In this document: piece after piece, positions 1-7,808 of the stretch
Layout of the letters: the number at the start of each line of letters is the position of its first letter
Numbering within the stretch: the stretch's first letter is position 1
Source: an uncultured Phycisphaerales bacterium
GTDB lineage: Bacteria > Planctomycetota > Phycisphaerae > Phycisphaerales > UBA1924
Length of the DNA stretch: 14,177 nucleotides
NCBI GenBank assembly: GCA_937891445.1
Contig: CALAFV010000054.1
Coordinates: forward strand, 1-14,177
Direction of reading: 5' to 3'
Position numbers and translations under genes: made by a program
Notes under the pieces: model-generated
Told to the model about the DNA's origin: nothing
Databases searched by the model: none
The model's input: only the letters and a program-made list of their open reading frames with translations

Positions 1-921
1 ACGCTCAAGGCCGTCCCCCCCACCGCCGTGGAGGTCTCCCCGCCCACCCCTCCTACCTCCCCCACCTCCCCTGCTTCCACACCTCCGATCCTCGACCCCG
101 CCGCCGAGCCTCTGGTCGTCGCGGGCCGGACGTTCCACAGCCGGCTCTTCGTCGGCACCGGAAAGTACCGCGACTTCGAGACCATGCGTGCCGCCCTGGA
201 CGCCTCCGGGTGCCAGGTCGTCACGGTCGCCGTGCGGCGCGAGCGGCTCTACAACGCCGACGGCCGCTCCCTGCTCGAGTTTCTCGACCTGGACCGCTAC
301 ACGATCCTGCCCAACACGGCCGGGTGCTTCTCGGCCGAGGACGCCGTGCGCGTCGCCCGCCTCGGACGCGAGTTGCTCACCCAACTGGGCAACCCCGGGG
401 CCAACTGGGTCAAACTGGAGGTTCTGGGCGACAAGAAAACCCTTCTCCCCGACCCGGTCGGGACCCTCGAGGCCTGCCGCGAGTTGGTTGCCGATGGGTT
501 CCAGGTCCTCTGCTACACGTCGGACGACCCGATCGCGGCCCTGCGCCTGAAAGAGGCCGGGGCGGCGTCGGTCATGCCGGCGGGGTCGCCGATCGGGTCA
601 GGGCAGGGAATCCTGAACCGGGCCAACATCCTGCTCTGCCTGGAACTGCTGAAAGAAGGGGACCCGGCATACCCGGTGATTGTGGACGCCGGGGTCGGCG
701 GGGCCTCCGACGTGGCGGTCGCGATGGAACTGGGCGCCGACGGGGTGCTGCTGAACACGGCCGTTGCCCACGCCCGGGACCCGGTCCTGATGGCCCACGC
801 CATGCGGCACGCGATTACCGCCGGGCGGCAGTCGTACCTTGCCGGGCGGATCCCGCGGCGGCGGTACGCCTCGGCGTCCAGCCCCTTCGAGGGCGTGATC
901 GCGCCGATTCCCGGCGAGTAG
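1..921 (+). CDS. thiG: Thiazole synthase ThiG (5' end open at window edge)
   Basis: ThiG makes the thiazole phosphate moiety of thiamin from 1-deoxy-D-xylulose 5-phosphate, dehydroglycine and sulfur delivered by ThiS thiocarboxylate; it is a cytosolic TIM barrel. Numbering from the GTG at 28, the family hallmarks are FVGTGKY (41-47), the Schiff-base lysine in NWVKLEVLGD (K129), PAGSPIGSGQG (184-194) and the phosphate-binding VIVDAGVG (217-224). The core runs from about residue 29 to the stop and has the normal ThiG length. Before it lies a Pro/Ser/Thr-rich stretch, and the frame is open to base 1. GTG 28 is the only plausible start in view but has no ribosome binding site, so the real start probably lies upstream. 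The protein could be a ThiS-ThiG fusion whose linker we see, or this stretch could be a variable N-terminal extension. Identity is sure; the start is not. Confidence 0.93.
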   Translation, partial: TLKAVPPTAVEVSPPTPPTSPTSPASTPPILDPAAEPLVVAGRTFHSRLFVGTGKYRDFETMRAALDASGCQVVTVAVRRERLYNADGRSLLEFLDLDRYTILPNTAGCFSAEDAVRVARLGRELLTQLGNPGANWVKLEVLGDKKTLLPDPVGTLEACRELVADGFQVLCYTSDDPIAALRLKEAGAASVMPAGSPIGSGQGILNRANILLCLELLKEGDPAYPVIVDAGVGGASDVAVAMELGADGVLLNTAVAHARDPVLMAHAMRHAITAGRQSYLAGRIPRRRYASASSPFEGVIAPIPGE

Positions 922-935
922 CCCCGATAACAGGC

Positions 936-971
936 AAAAACGAAGCGGGCCCGCGCTTCCGCACGGGCCCG
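936..971 (-). terminator. Intrinsic terminator of the tRNA-Val gene
   Basis: Read on the minus strand, an 8-bp GC-only stem (CGGGCCCG at 964-971 and 946-953, 10-nt loop) is followed after a few bases by TTTTT (AAAAA at 936-940 on plus). It lies directly downstream of the minus-strand tRNA and between the convergent thiG and tRNA genes. On the plus strand the hairpin lacks a T-run, so it is a weaker stop for thiG. Both arms are palindromic, so alternative pairings exist. Confidence 0.6.
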
Positions 972-978
972 TCGAAGT

Positions 979-1051
979 GGGCGCAACTGGATTCGAACCA
1001 GTGACCTCAGCTATGTGACAGCTGCGCTCTAGCCAGCTGAGCTATGCGCCC
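979..1051 (-). tRNA. tRNA-Val (anticodon CAC)
   Basis: The minus strand folds into a perfect 73-nt cloverleaf: acceptor GGGCGCA/TGCGCCC, D stem GCTC/GAGC with a 9-nt loop, anticodon stem CAGCT/AGCTG, loop GTCACAT with CAC at positions 34-36, 5-nt variable loop AGGTC, T stem ACTGG/CCAGT with loop TTCGAAT. Anticodon CAC reads GUG (valine). The discriminator base is A, and A35/C36 agree with valine identity. CCA is not encoded. The residues flanking the anticodon loop are G32 and U38, which is uncommon but compatible with function. Confidence 0.93.
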
Positions 1052-1285
1052 TTCGCCGCCCGCCGCAGCCCCTGGGGCCGCGGGACCGCCCGGGTCAACG
1101 ATAGGCCCCTTTCGCCCGTCGTGCCGCTCCAAGGGGCCGGCTCACCGCCGCCGATACTCCGGCCGCGAGAACCTGCCTGCGCCGGGACATCTGGATGTGC
1201 GCCGGCCAGCGAGCGGATCTTGGTTCTTGTGCCGATTAGTACGATCCCCAAACCAAAATCCGCCGCGGGTCAAAGCGGCCGTTTG
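1052..1285. other. Intergenic region between divergent tRNA-Val and subtilase genes
   Basis: No convincing gene is seen here. Open frames through this stretch are only upstream extensions of the subtilase frame or shadows. It should hold the minus-strand tRNA promoter (a TATCGT on the minus strand near 1102-1107 is a weak -10 candidate) and the upstream part of the subtilase promoter. Confidence 0.5.
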
Positions 1286-1294
1286 TGGTAGTCT
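1286..1294 (+). promoter_or_regulatory. Extended -10 promoter of first subtilase gene
   Basis: TGG followed by TAGTCT forms a TGN-extended -10 element. The 11-mer GTGGTAGTCTG around it (1285-1295) recurs exactly before the second subtilase (4551-4561). The box ends 74 nt before ATG 1368; the paralog has 76 nt. No convincing -35 hexamer is visible, which is tolerable for an extended -10. Conservation between paralogs in position and sequence is the main support. Confidence 0.55.
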
Positions 1295-1367
1295 GAAGAC
1301 ACTCGTGGTGAACTTGTCGTTCTGTTCCCTCTGTCCGCGCGGTGTCGCCGCGCCTATGGAAGCCGTC

Positions 1368-4300
1368 ATGCACCGAACACGCGTCATTACCGTGGTTTCC
1401 GTCCTGGCCTGTTCCTCGCTTTTGGCCGCCGCCGGCACCGCCTCCGGACAGGTGAAGTTCAAGAGTGGGGTGGCCGACCTCCCCGTCCTCGATGGCCCGG
1501 CCGCCCGCCTCGCGGCGGTGCAGGATCTGGCCGGCCGCGCTGAGCAGCGGGTCGTGGTCCAGTTCGACGGCCCGCTCTCGGTTGCGAAGCGGGAGGCCCT
1601 GGCACGCGCCGGCCTCGTACTGCAGTCGTACGTCGGCGATCACGCCTACTTCGCGAAGATCGCCGCCGGTGCCGATGCACAGAACATCGCGGCGGAACGC
1701 TCGCTGCGTTCGCTGGCGCCGATCCAGGTGCAGTGGAAACTGGACCCGAAGTTGACGGCGGCCGAGCCGCCGTTCTGGGCGGTCGTCGATGACCGCGATC
1801 CCGAAAACCCGGTCGTCGGCGTGTACGTCCTGTTCCACCCCGATGCGCCGATGGGGCTGGCGGCGGTCGAAACCGTGCGTCGGCACGGCGGCGTGGTGCG
1901 GACGGAACTGATGACCATGCCGGCGCTGGTGGTGGAACTCCCGGCGTCGAACATCGCGGCCCTGGCCGCCGAGCCCGACGTGCAGTGGGTCGAGGCTCCC
2001 CTGCCGCCGATGACCGACCTGGCCCTGCGCAACGACTCCAACCGCGAGCGCACCGGCGCCGACATCGTGCAGGCCGCGCCGTACAACCTCGACGGTTCGG
2101 GTATCACCGTGTTCGTCTTCGACGGCGGGCGTGTGCGTGCCACGCACGAGGCCTTCGGCGGACGGGTCACGGTGATCGACAACTCCTCGCAGTCCAGCCA
2201 CTCCACCCACGTCGCCGGCACGATCGGCGGCAACGGCCCCAGCGCCGCCGGCCAGCTCCGCAAAGGCATGGCGCCGGGCGTCACGCTCCTCTCCGCGGGC
2301 CTCTCGACCAGCGGCCAGGGCATCTTCCTGTACAGCAACCCGTCCGACCTCGAGACCGACTACAACACCGCGATCAACTCGCACGACGCCGACATCGCCA
2401 ACAACTCCATCGGCACCAACACCGAGACCAACGGCTTCCCCTGCTCGATCCAGGGCGACTACGGCCTGGTCGACTCGATCATCGACGGCATCGTCCGCGG
2501 TTCGCTCGGTCGCCCGTTCCGCGTGGTGTGGGCCAACGGCAACGAGCGTCAGGGCAGCCGCTGCGACATCGAGGGCTTCGGCGACTACTACTCCGTCGCC
2601 CCGCCCGCGGGCGCCAAGAACCACCTGACCGTCGGCGCTCTGAACTCCAACGACGACTCGATGACCTCCTTCTCCTCCTGGGGTCCCACCGACGACGGGC
2701 GCATGAAGCCCGACGTCTCCGCCCCGGGCTGCCAGTCCGGCGGCGATAACGGCGTCACCAGCGCAACCAGCACCAGCGACACGTCCTACGGCGCGAACTG
2801 CGGCACGTCGATGGCCTCCCCGACGGTCTGCGGCCTCGCGGCGCTGGTTCTCCAGGACTTCCGGGCCAACTTCCCGGGCATGCCCGACCCGCGGAACTCC
2901 ACGCTGCGCGCCCTGTTCGCGCACACCGCCGAGGACGTCCTCGAGCCCGGACCCGACTACAGGTCCGGCTACGGCTCGGTGCGCATCCAGCCGGCGATCG
3001 ACCTGCTGCGCGTCGGACGGCTTCAGGAGGACTCCGTCGATCAGGGCGATGTCTTCACGACGCAGATCCAGGCCACCGCGGGCGTTCCGCTGAAGGTGAC
3101 CCTGGCGTGGGACGACCCGCCGGCGACTCCCAACGCGGCCACCGCCCTGGTCAACGACCTGGACCTGCGGCTCATCGACCCCAACGGCCAGGTCCACCTG
3201 CCGTGGACGCTCGATCCGCAGAACCCGTCGTTGCCGGCGGTCCGCACCGCCCCCAACCGGCGTGACAACATCGAGCAGGTCTACGTGGAGAACCCCACTC
3301 CCGGCATCTGGACGGTCGAGGTCGTCGGCTTCAACGTCCCGGAGGGACCGCAGGTCTTCTCGATCGTCGGCGCGGGCGTCCTTTCGGGCCTTGTGATTGA
3401 GCCCACGCTGCTGCCGGAGTACCTGCCGCCGGGCCAGCCGTTCGAGGCAGACGTGCTGATCAACGTCGTGAACCAGGATCTCGTGCCCAACTCCGTCATG
3501 GCGCACTACCGCTACGACGGCGGCGAGTTCAACGCCGTGCCGATGGCGGACCTCGGCGGCGGCCTGTACCGCGCGACCCTCCCGCCCCCTTCGTGCGGGA
3601 ACAACGTCGAGGTCTACTACAGCGCCACGGGCACGGCCTCCGGCACCAGGGTCTCCCCGCCGTCAGCCCCCAACGACGTCTTCACGGCGCAGGTCGGCCT
3701 CAACGTGACCAACGTGCATGACACGTTCGAGACCAACACCGGCTGGACCGTCATCAACACGCCCTCCGGAACCGGGACGTTCACGGGCGCCTGGGAGCGC
3801 GCGATCCCGATCCCGGCGACCGGCGCGCCGCCCGCCGACGTGGACCCCGACGGCGCCGGGTACTGCTTCGTCACCGGAAACGGCGCCGGCAACTTCGACC
3901 TCGACAACGGCACCACGACCCTGATCTCTCCCCCGCTGGACGCCACCGGCGGCGAAGCGACGGTCTCCTACTGGCGCTGGTTCTACAACGCCAACGGCCA
4001 GCTCGACACACTGCTGGTCGAACTCTCCCCCGATAACGGCGCGACGTGGCACGTCCTGGAGAACGTCGGCCCCAGCGGCGCCGACGCCGTCGGCGGGTGG
4101 CGCTTCGCCAGCCACGTGCTGCCCCCCGAGTGGTCAACCAACCAGGTCCGCCTGCGCTTCACGACCTCCGACCTGGGCACGCAGGCCATCGTCGAGGCGG
4201 CGATCGACTCCGTGAAGATCACCACCCTCAGTTGCAACGACCCGGTGGGCTGCCCCGCCGACTGGAACGGGGACGCGCAGGTCAACTCCAGCGACATCAG

Positions 4301-4439
4301 CGCGTTCCTCACCTCCTGGCTCGACAGCATCAACAACAACGACCTCAACGCCGACTTTGACGGCTCCGGCAGCGTCAACTCCTCCGACATCAGCGCCTTC
4401 CTGTCGGCCTGGCTCCAGGCCCTGCAGGGCAACTGCTGA
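1368..4439 (+). CDS. Secreted KP-43-type subtilase with GC-type dockerin (paralog 1)
   Basis: 1023-residue extracellular serine endopeptidase of family S8. Order: Sec signal peptide (1-27); long prodomain with two I9-like repeats (about 62-127 and 148-213); subtilase domain with D252 (VFVFDGG), H278 (HSTHVAGT), oxyanion N390 (WANGNE) and S481 (CGTSMASP); KP-43-like beta-sandwich (about 570-670); Ig-like region (about 680-776); MAM-like jelly roll (about 784-951); C-terminal dockerin-like pair of calcium loops (DWNGDAQVNSSD, DFDGSGSVNSSD; 962-1023) ending GNC. The glycine normally after the catalytic His is Ser. ATG 1368 is preferred over ATG 1356 because GGAAG lies 5 nt before it and the leader length then matches the paralog. 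A lipobox-like VLAC (12-15) is probably fortuitous, since the hydrophobic stretch continues past it and the paralog lacks the Cys. Function is inferred from intact catalytic residues; the substrate is unknown. Confidence 0.93.
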   Translation: MHRTRVITVVSVLACSSLLAAAGTASGQVKFKSGVADLPVLDGPAARLAAVQDLAGRAEQRVVVQFDGPLSVAKREALARAGLVLQSYVGDHAYFAKIAAGADAQNIAAERSLRSLAPIQVQWKLDPKLTAAEPPFWAVVDDRDPENPVVGVYVLFHPDAPMGLAAVETVRRHGGVVRTELMTMPALVVELPASNIAALAAEPDVQWVEAPLPPMTDLALRNDSNRERTGADIVQAAPYNLDGSGITVFVFDGGRVRATHEAFGGRVTVIDNSSQSSHSTHVAGTIGGNGPSAAGQLRKGMAPGVTLLSAGLSTSGQGIFLYSNPSDLETDYNTAINSHDADIANNSIGTNTETNGFPCSIQGDYGLVDSIIDGIVRGSLGRPFRVVWANGNERQGSRCDIEGFGDYYSVAPPAGAKNHLTVGALNSNDDSMTSFSSWGPTDDGRMKPDVSAPGCQSGGDNGVTSATSTSDTSYGANCGTSMASPTVCGLAALVLQDFRANFPGMPDPRNSTLRALFAHTAEDVLEPGPDYRSGYGSVRIQPAIDLLRVGRLQEDSVDQGDVFTTQIQATAGVPLKVTLAWDDPPATPNAATALVNDLDLRLIDPNGQVHLPWTLDPQNPSLPAVRTAPNRRDNIEQVYVENPTPGIWTVEVVGFNVPEGPQVFSIVGAGVLSGLVIEPTLLPEYLPPGQPFEADVLINVVNQDLVPNSVMAHYRYDGGEFNAVPMADLGGGLYRATLPPPSCGNNVEVYYSATGTASGTRVSPPSAPNDVFTAQVGLNVTNVHDTFETNTGWTVINTPSGTGTFTGAWERAIPIPATGAPPADVDPDGAGYCFVTGNGAGNFDLDNGTTTLISPPLDATGGEATVSYWRWFYNANGQLDTLLVELSPDNGATWHVLENVGPSGADAVGGWRFASHVLPPEWSTNQVRLRFTTSDLGTQAIVEAAIDSVKITTLSCNDPVGCPADWNGDAQVNSSDISAFLTSWLDSINNNDLNADFDGSGSVNSSDISAFLSAWLQALQGNC
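2544..2683 (+). repeat. 140-nt tract identical to 5830-5969
   Basis: Within the subtilase domain, just after the oxyanion Asn codon, 140 consecutive bases match the paralog exactly, including every synonymous position. The tract is bounded by single synonymous differences (AAC/AAT and GGT/GGC). Flanking coding sequence is clearly more diverged. Confidence 0.9.
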
Positions 4440-4455
4440 TCCCGCTCGCTCTTCC

Positions 4456-4485
4456 CCGCGGTCCGGGCTAACCCCCGGGCCGCGG
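4456..4485 (+). terminator. Strong hairpin after subtilase 1 (terminator without U tail)
   Basis: A 12-bp stem (4456-4467 with 4474-4485, one G-T wobble) closes a 6-nt loop 17 nt after the stop codon. The sequence after it is not T-rich, so it may stabilise the mRNA 3' end or help factor-dependent termination instead of acting as a classic intrinsic terminator. The next gene has its own promoter. Confidence 0.45.
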
Positions 4486-4551
4486 CTTCCAGATTCGCCC
4501 CGGTTCCCCCGCCCGTCGCGCGAGTTCTCTCGCACGGGCGGACCCCTTTCG

Positions 4552-4560
4552 TGGTAGTCT
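4552..4560 (+). promoter_or_regulatory. Extended -10 promoter of second subtilase gene
   Basis: TGG plus TAGTCT, the same extended -10 element as before the first subtilase, lies 76 nt before ATG 4636. The shared GTGGTAGTCTG and similar leader length suggest that promoter and leader were duplicated with the gene. No -35 hexamer is evident. Confidence 0.55.
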
Positions 4561-4635
4561 GTGGACACAACGTGCCCTGTCGCAACCCGTTACGGCGGGC
4601 CGCCTCACCCGCGCATTCCCGGAAGGCACCCACTT

Positions 4636-7600
4636 ATGAACCAGGTCCGCAGCGCCTCGATCGTCGTCGGTGTCGCCCTCCTGCTCGCCAGCGCCGGGCA
4701 GGCGCAGGTTGAACTCAAGAGCGGCACGGTTCACCTGCCCGAACTGGCGACCCCGGAGGCGCGAGCCGCCGCGGTGCGCACGCTGACCGAGGAGACCCTG
4801 CGCGACGCCGCCGCCGATCGCCACGTCCTTGTGCGGTTCGACGGCCCCGTCTCGCTCGAGCAGCGCGACGCCCTGGCCCGGGCCGGGCTGACGCTGCAGA
4901 CCTACGTCGGCGGCTTCGCCTACGTCGCGAAACTCTCCGACGACGGCGTGGACGCCAACGCGATCGCCAACGCCGCCCCGCTCCGCGGCGCCGCGCGGAT
5001 GGAGGGGTCGTGGAAGATCCACCCGCTGGCAGCGGCGGAGGAGTACCCCGAGTACGCCCTGATCAACACCACGAACGCCGCCGATCCGATCGTCGCCATC
5101 AGCGTTCTGTTCCACCCCGATGCGCCGATGGGCGAGCCCGCCCGCGATGTGATCCGTCGCCACGGCGGCGTGATCCAGCGGGAACTGCTCTCGCTGCCCG
5201 TGATCGTCGCCCACGTCCCCCGGTCCGCCATCGCCGCGATCGCCGCGGAGCCCGCGGTGCAGTGGGTCGAGCCCCCGCTGCCGCAACTGAGCCCCGTGGC
5301 GCTGCGCAACGACTCCAACCGCGAGCGAACCGGAGCCGACATCGTGCACGCGGCCCCGTACAACCTCACGGGCGCGGGCGTCGTCGCGTTCGTCTTCGAC
5401 GCCGGCACGGTCATGGCCTCCCACGAGGCCTTCTTCCCCGGGCGCGTCACCGTGATCGACAACGACGGCGTGAGCTTCCACGCCACGCACGTCGCCGGCA
5501 CCATCGGCGGCAACGGCGCCAGCGCCACCGGCCAACTCCGCAAGGGCATGGCCCCGGGCGTCACGCTCCTCTCCGCCGGCTTCCAGTGGACGTCCGGCGG
5601 TCAGTTCCTCTACAGCGATCCCGGCGACCTGGAGGCCGACTACGCCGAGGCGATCAACGACCACGGCGCCCACATCTCCAACAACTCCATCGGCTCCAAC
5701 ACCGAGACCAACGGCTTCCCCTGCTCGATCCAGGGTGACTACGGCATCACCGATGCGCTGATCGACAACATCGTCCGCGGCGGCGTCAGCGGCGGCGAAC
5801 CCTTCCGCGTCGTGTGGGCCAACGGCAATGAGCGTCAGGGCAGCCGCTGCGACATCGAGGGCTTCGGCGACTACTACTCCGTCGCCCCGCCCGCGGGCGC
5901 CAAGAACCACCTGACCGTCGGCGCTCTGAACTCCAACGACGACTCGATGACCTCCTTCTCCTCCTGGGGCCCCACCGACGATGGGCGCATGAAGCCCGAC
6001 ATCTCCGCCCCGGGGTGCCAGAGCAACGGCGACGGCGGCGTCACCAGCGCCACCACCGGCGGCACCACCTCCTACGCCTCGCTCTGCGGCACCTCGATGG
6101 CCTCCCCGACGGTCTGCGGCCTCGCGGCGCTGGTCCTGGAGGACTACCGCGCCAACTTCCCCGGCGCTCCCGACCCGCGCAACTCCACGCTCCGCGCCCT
6201 GTTCGCCCACACGGCCGTTGACCTGTTCAACCCGGGCCCCGACTACAAGAGCGGCTACGGCAGCGTCCGCGTCCAGGACGCCATCGACCTGCTGCGCACC
6301 GGCCGCCTCCAGGAAGCAAGCATCGACCAGGGCGGCATCTTCACCACCGCCGTCACCGCCCTTCCCGGCCAGCCGCTGAAGGTCACGATCGCCTGGGACG
6401 ACCCCCCGGCGACGCCGCTGGCCCTGAACGCCCTGGTCAACGACCTCGACCTGCGGCTGATCGACCCCAACGGACAAGTCCACGAGGCTTGGGTGCTGGA
6501 TCCCGCGGCGCCGTCGGCCGATGCGACCCGCGGCGCCAACCGGCGTGACAACATCGAGCAGGTCTACGTCGCCGACCCGATCCCCGGGAACTGGACCGTC
6601 GAGGTCATCGGCTTCAACGTGCCGCAGGGCCCCCAGCCCTTCTCGATCATCGGCGCCGGCCAGACGACGGCCCTGCTGGTCTCCTTCCCGCAGCCGCTGC
6701 CGGAGTTCATCCCCGCCGGCGTGCCGACCAACCTCGACGTCCGCTTCACCGTGCTCAACCAGGAGGTCGAGCCCGACTCGGCGCAGTTCCACTTCCGCCC
6801 CGCCGGCGGCTCGTTCGTGACCGTTCCCCTCACCGACCTGGGCGACAACTTCTACCGCGCCACCATCCCCGCGCCCCCCTGCGGCGGCCCGATCGAGTAC
6901 TACTTCAGCGTGACCGGCACCGTCAGCGGCCAGGTCAACGTGCCGGTCGGCGCCCCCGATGCGTTCTTCAGCGCCGCCGTCGGCGAAGTCGCGACGCGCT
7001 TCGAGGACTCCTTCGAAACCGACAACGGGTGGACCGTCCTCAACTTCCAGTCCGGCAGCCGCACGTTCCGCGGCGAATGGACCCGCGCCGTGCCCGTTCT
7101 GTCAACCGGCGCCCCGCCGGCGGACGCGGACCCCGAGGGTACGGGCCTGTGCTTCATCACCGGCGCAAGCCCGAACCACGACGTGGACAACGGCACCACG
7201 ATCCTCGTCTCGCCGCTGATCGACGTCTCCGGCGGCGACGCCCTCGTCTCCTACTCACGCTGGTTCTACAACAGCAACCCGACGGACGCCCCCGAGGTGT
7301 TCCGCGTCGAGTACAGCACCAGCGGCGAGAACTGGCAGCCCTTCGAGACCGTCGGCCCCACCGGCGACGACGTCACCGGCGGCTGGAGGCGTGTGACGCT
7401 CCCCGCCCCGCCCGCCAACCAGATCCGTTTCCGCTTCATCGTCAGTGACCTCGGCGTCGACTCGACCATCGAGGCCGGCCTGGACGCCTTCCGGGTCCGC
7501 GTCGTCTCCTGCGACGAAGAAGCGGGCTGCGATACGGACTGGAACTACGACCTGCTCGTGAACTCCGCCGACATCAGCGCCTTCCTGACGGCGTGGCTCA

Positions 7601-7716
7601 CGAGCCTCGAACAGGGCACCATGGAGGCCGACTTCAACGGCGACGCCGCCGTGAACTCGTCGGACATCAGCGCCTTCCTCTCCGAGTGGCTCCTGGAACT
7701 CGCCGAAGGCTGCTGA
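4636..7716 (+). CDS. Secreted KP-43-type subtilase with GC-type dockerin (paralog 2)
   Basis: 1026-residue secreted S8 endopeptidase, collinear with its upstream neighbour. Signal peptide 1-23 (cleavage near GQA|Q); two I9-like prodomain repeats ending at VQWVEPPLP; subtilase domain with D255 (VFVFDAG), H282 (HATHVAGT), N396 (WANGNE) and S487 (CGTSMASP); KP-43-like beta-sandwich; Ig-like segment; MAM-like jelly roll; dockerin-like module (965-1026) with DWNYDLLVNSAD and DFNGDAAVNSSD, ending EGC. GGAAGG sits 9 nt before the ATG. Conserved cysteines around the active site (FPCS, SRCD, PGCQ, CGTS, TVCG) suggest disulfides. The dockerin-like tail is typical of Phycisphaerales surface or secreted proteins; no cohesin is visible here, so the anchoring partner is unknown. 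Prodomains and C-terminal modules are more diverged between the paralogs than the catalytic core. Confidence 0.93.
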   Translation: MNQVRSASIVVGVALLLASAGQAQVELKSGTVHLPELATPEARAAAVRTLTEETLRDAAADRHVLVRFDGPVSLEQRDALARAGLTLQTYVGGFAYVAKLSDDGVDANAIANAAPLRGAARMEGSWKIHPLAAAEEYPEYALINTTNAADPIVAISVLFHPDAPMGEPARDVIRRHGGVIQRELLSLPVIVAHVPRSAIAAIAAEPAVQWVEPPLPQLSPVALRNDSNRERTGADIVHAAPYNLTGAGVVAFVFDAGTVMASHEAFFPGRVTVIDNDGVSFHATHVAGTIGGNGASATGQLRKGMAPGVTLLSAGFQWTSGGQFLYSDPGDLEADYAEAINDHGAHISNNSIGSNTETNGFPCSIQGDYGITDALIDNIVRGGVSGGEPFRVVWANGNERQGSRCDIEGFGDYYSVAPPAGAKNHLTVGALNSNDDSMTSFSSWGPTDDGRMKPDISAPGCQSNGDGGVTSATTGGTTSYASLCGTSMASPTVCGLAALVLEDYRANFPGAPDPRNSTLRALFAHTAVDLFNPGPDYKSGYGSVRVQDAIDLLRTGRLQEASIDQGGIFTTAVTALPGQPLKVTIAWDDPPATPLALNALVNDLDLRLIDPNGQVHEAWVLDPAAPSADATRGANRRDNIEQVYVADPIPGNWTVEVIGFNVPQGPQPFSIIGAGQTTALLVSFPQPLPEFIPAGVPTNLDVRFTVLNQEVEPDSAQFHFRPAGGSFVTVPLTDLGDNFYRATIPAPPCGGPIEYYFSVTGTVSGQVNVPVGAPDAFFSAAVGEVATRFEDSFETDNGWTVLNFQSGSRTFRGEWTRAVPVLSTGAPPADADPEGTGLCFITGASPNHDVDNGTTILVSPLIDVSGGDALVSYSRWFYNSNPTDAPEVFRVEYSTSGENWQPFETVGPTGDDVTGGWRRVTLPAPPANQIRFRFIVSDLGVDSTIEAGLDAFRVRVVSCDEEAGCDTDWNYDLLVNSADISAFLTAWLTSLEQGTMEADFNGDAAVNSSDISAFLSEWLLELAEGC
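5830..5969 (+). repeat. 140-nt tract identical to 2544-2683
   Basis: Second copy of the perfect identity tract in the subtilase core. A further stretch of almost 40 nt around the catalytic Ser codon (ending in the GLAAL codons) is also identical between the genes. Confidence 0.9.
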
Positions 7717-7746
7717 CCCGCGACAGGCTCGTCCGATACCCTCCCC

Positions 7747-7782
7747 CCCGCGGCCCGGCACGACCGGGCCGCGGGCGCTTTT
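7747..7782 (+). terminator. Intrinsic terminator after subtilase 2
   Basis: A perfect 12-bp GC-rich stem (7747-7758 with 7764-7775, 5-nt loop CACGA) is followed by CGC and TTTT. It lies 31 nt after the stop codon and separates the protease block from the small downstream gene. Confidence 0.85.
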
Positions 7783-7796
7783 GGGCCCGCCGCGGC

Positions 7797-7802
7797 TACC
7801 GT
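7797..7802 (+). promoter_or_regulatory. -10 box (TACCGT) of a leaderless gene
   Basis: TACCGT ends exactly 6 nt before ATG 7809, so transcription would begin at or next to the start codon. The same geometry is seen before ATG 13885. No clear -35 is visible because the terminator occupies that space. Confidence 0.45.
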
Positions 7803-7808
7803 TCGCCG

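Noticed and set aside
1044..1367. Upstream extension of the first subtilase frame to 1044
   Set aside because: It would overlap the tRNA gene and bury the signal peptide; ATG 1368 with GGAAG and a signal peptide fits better.
1358..1412. Lipoprotein signal in the first subtilase (VLAC)
   Set aside because: The hydrophobic stretch continues past the Cys to an ordinary signal peptidase I-type site, and the paralog has no Cys there.
1236..3506. Long open frame on the minus strand (756 aa) opposite the first subtilase
   Set aside because: It is an antisense shadow of a high-GC gene: Arg/Gly/Val-rich, no recognisable domain, while the plus strand encodes a complete catalytic triad and modules.
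4468..6792. Long minus-strand frame (774 aa) opposite the second subtilase
   Set aside because: Same shadow effect; it resembles the first shadow only because the two sense genes are paralogs.
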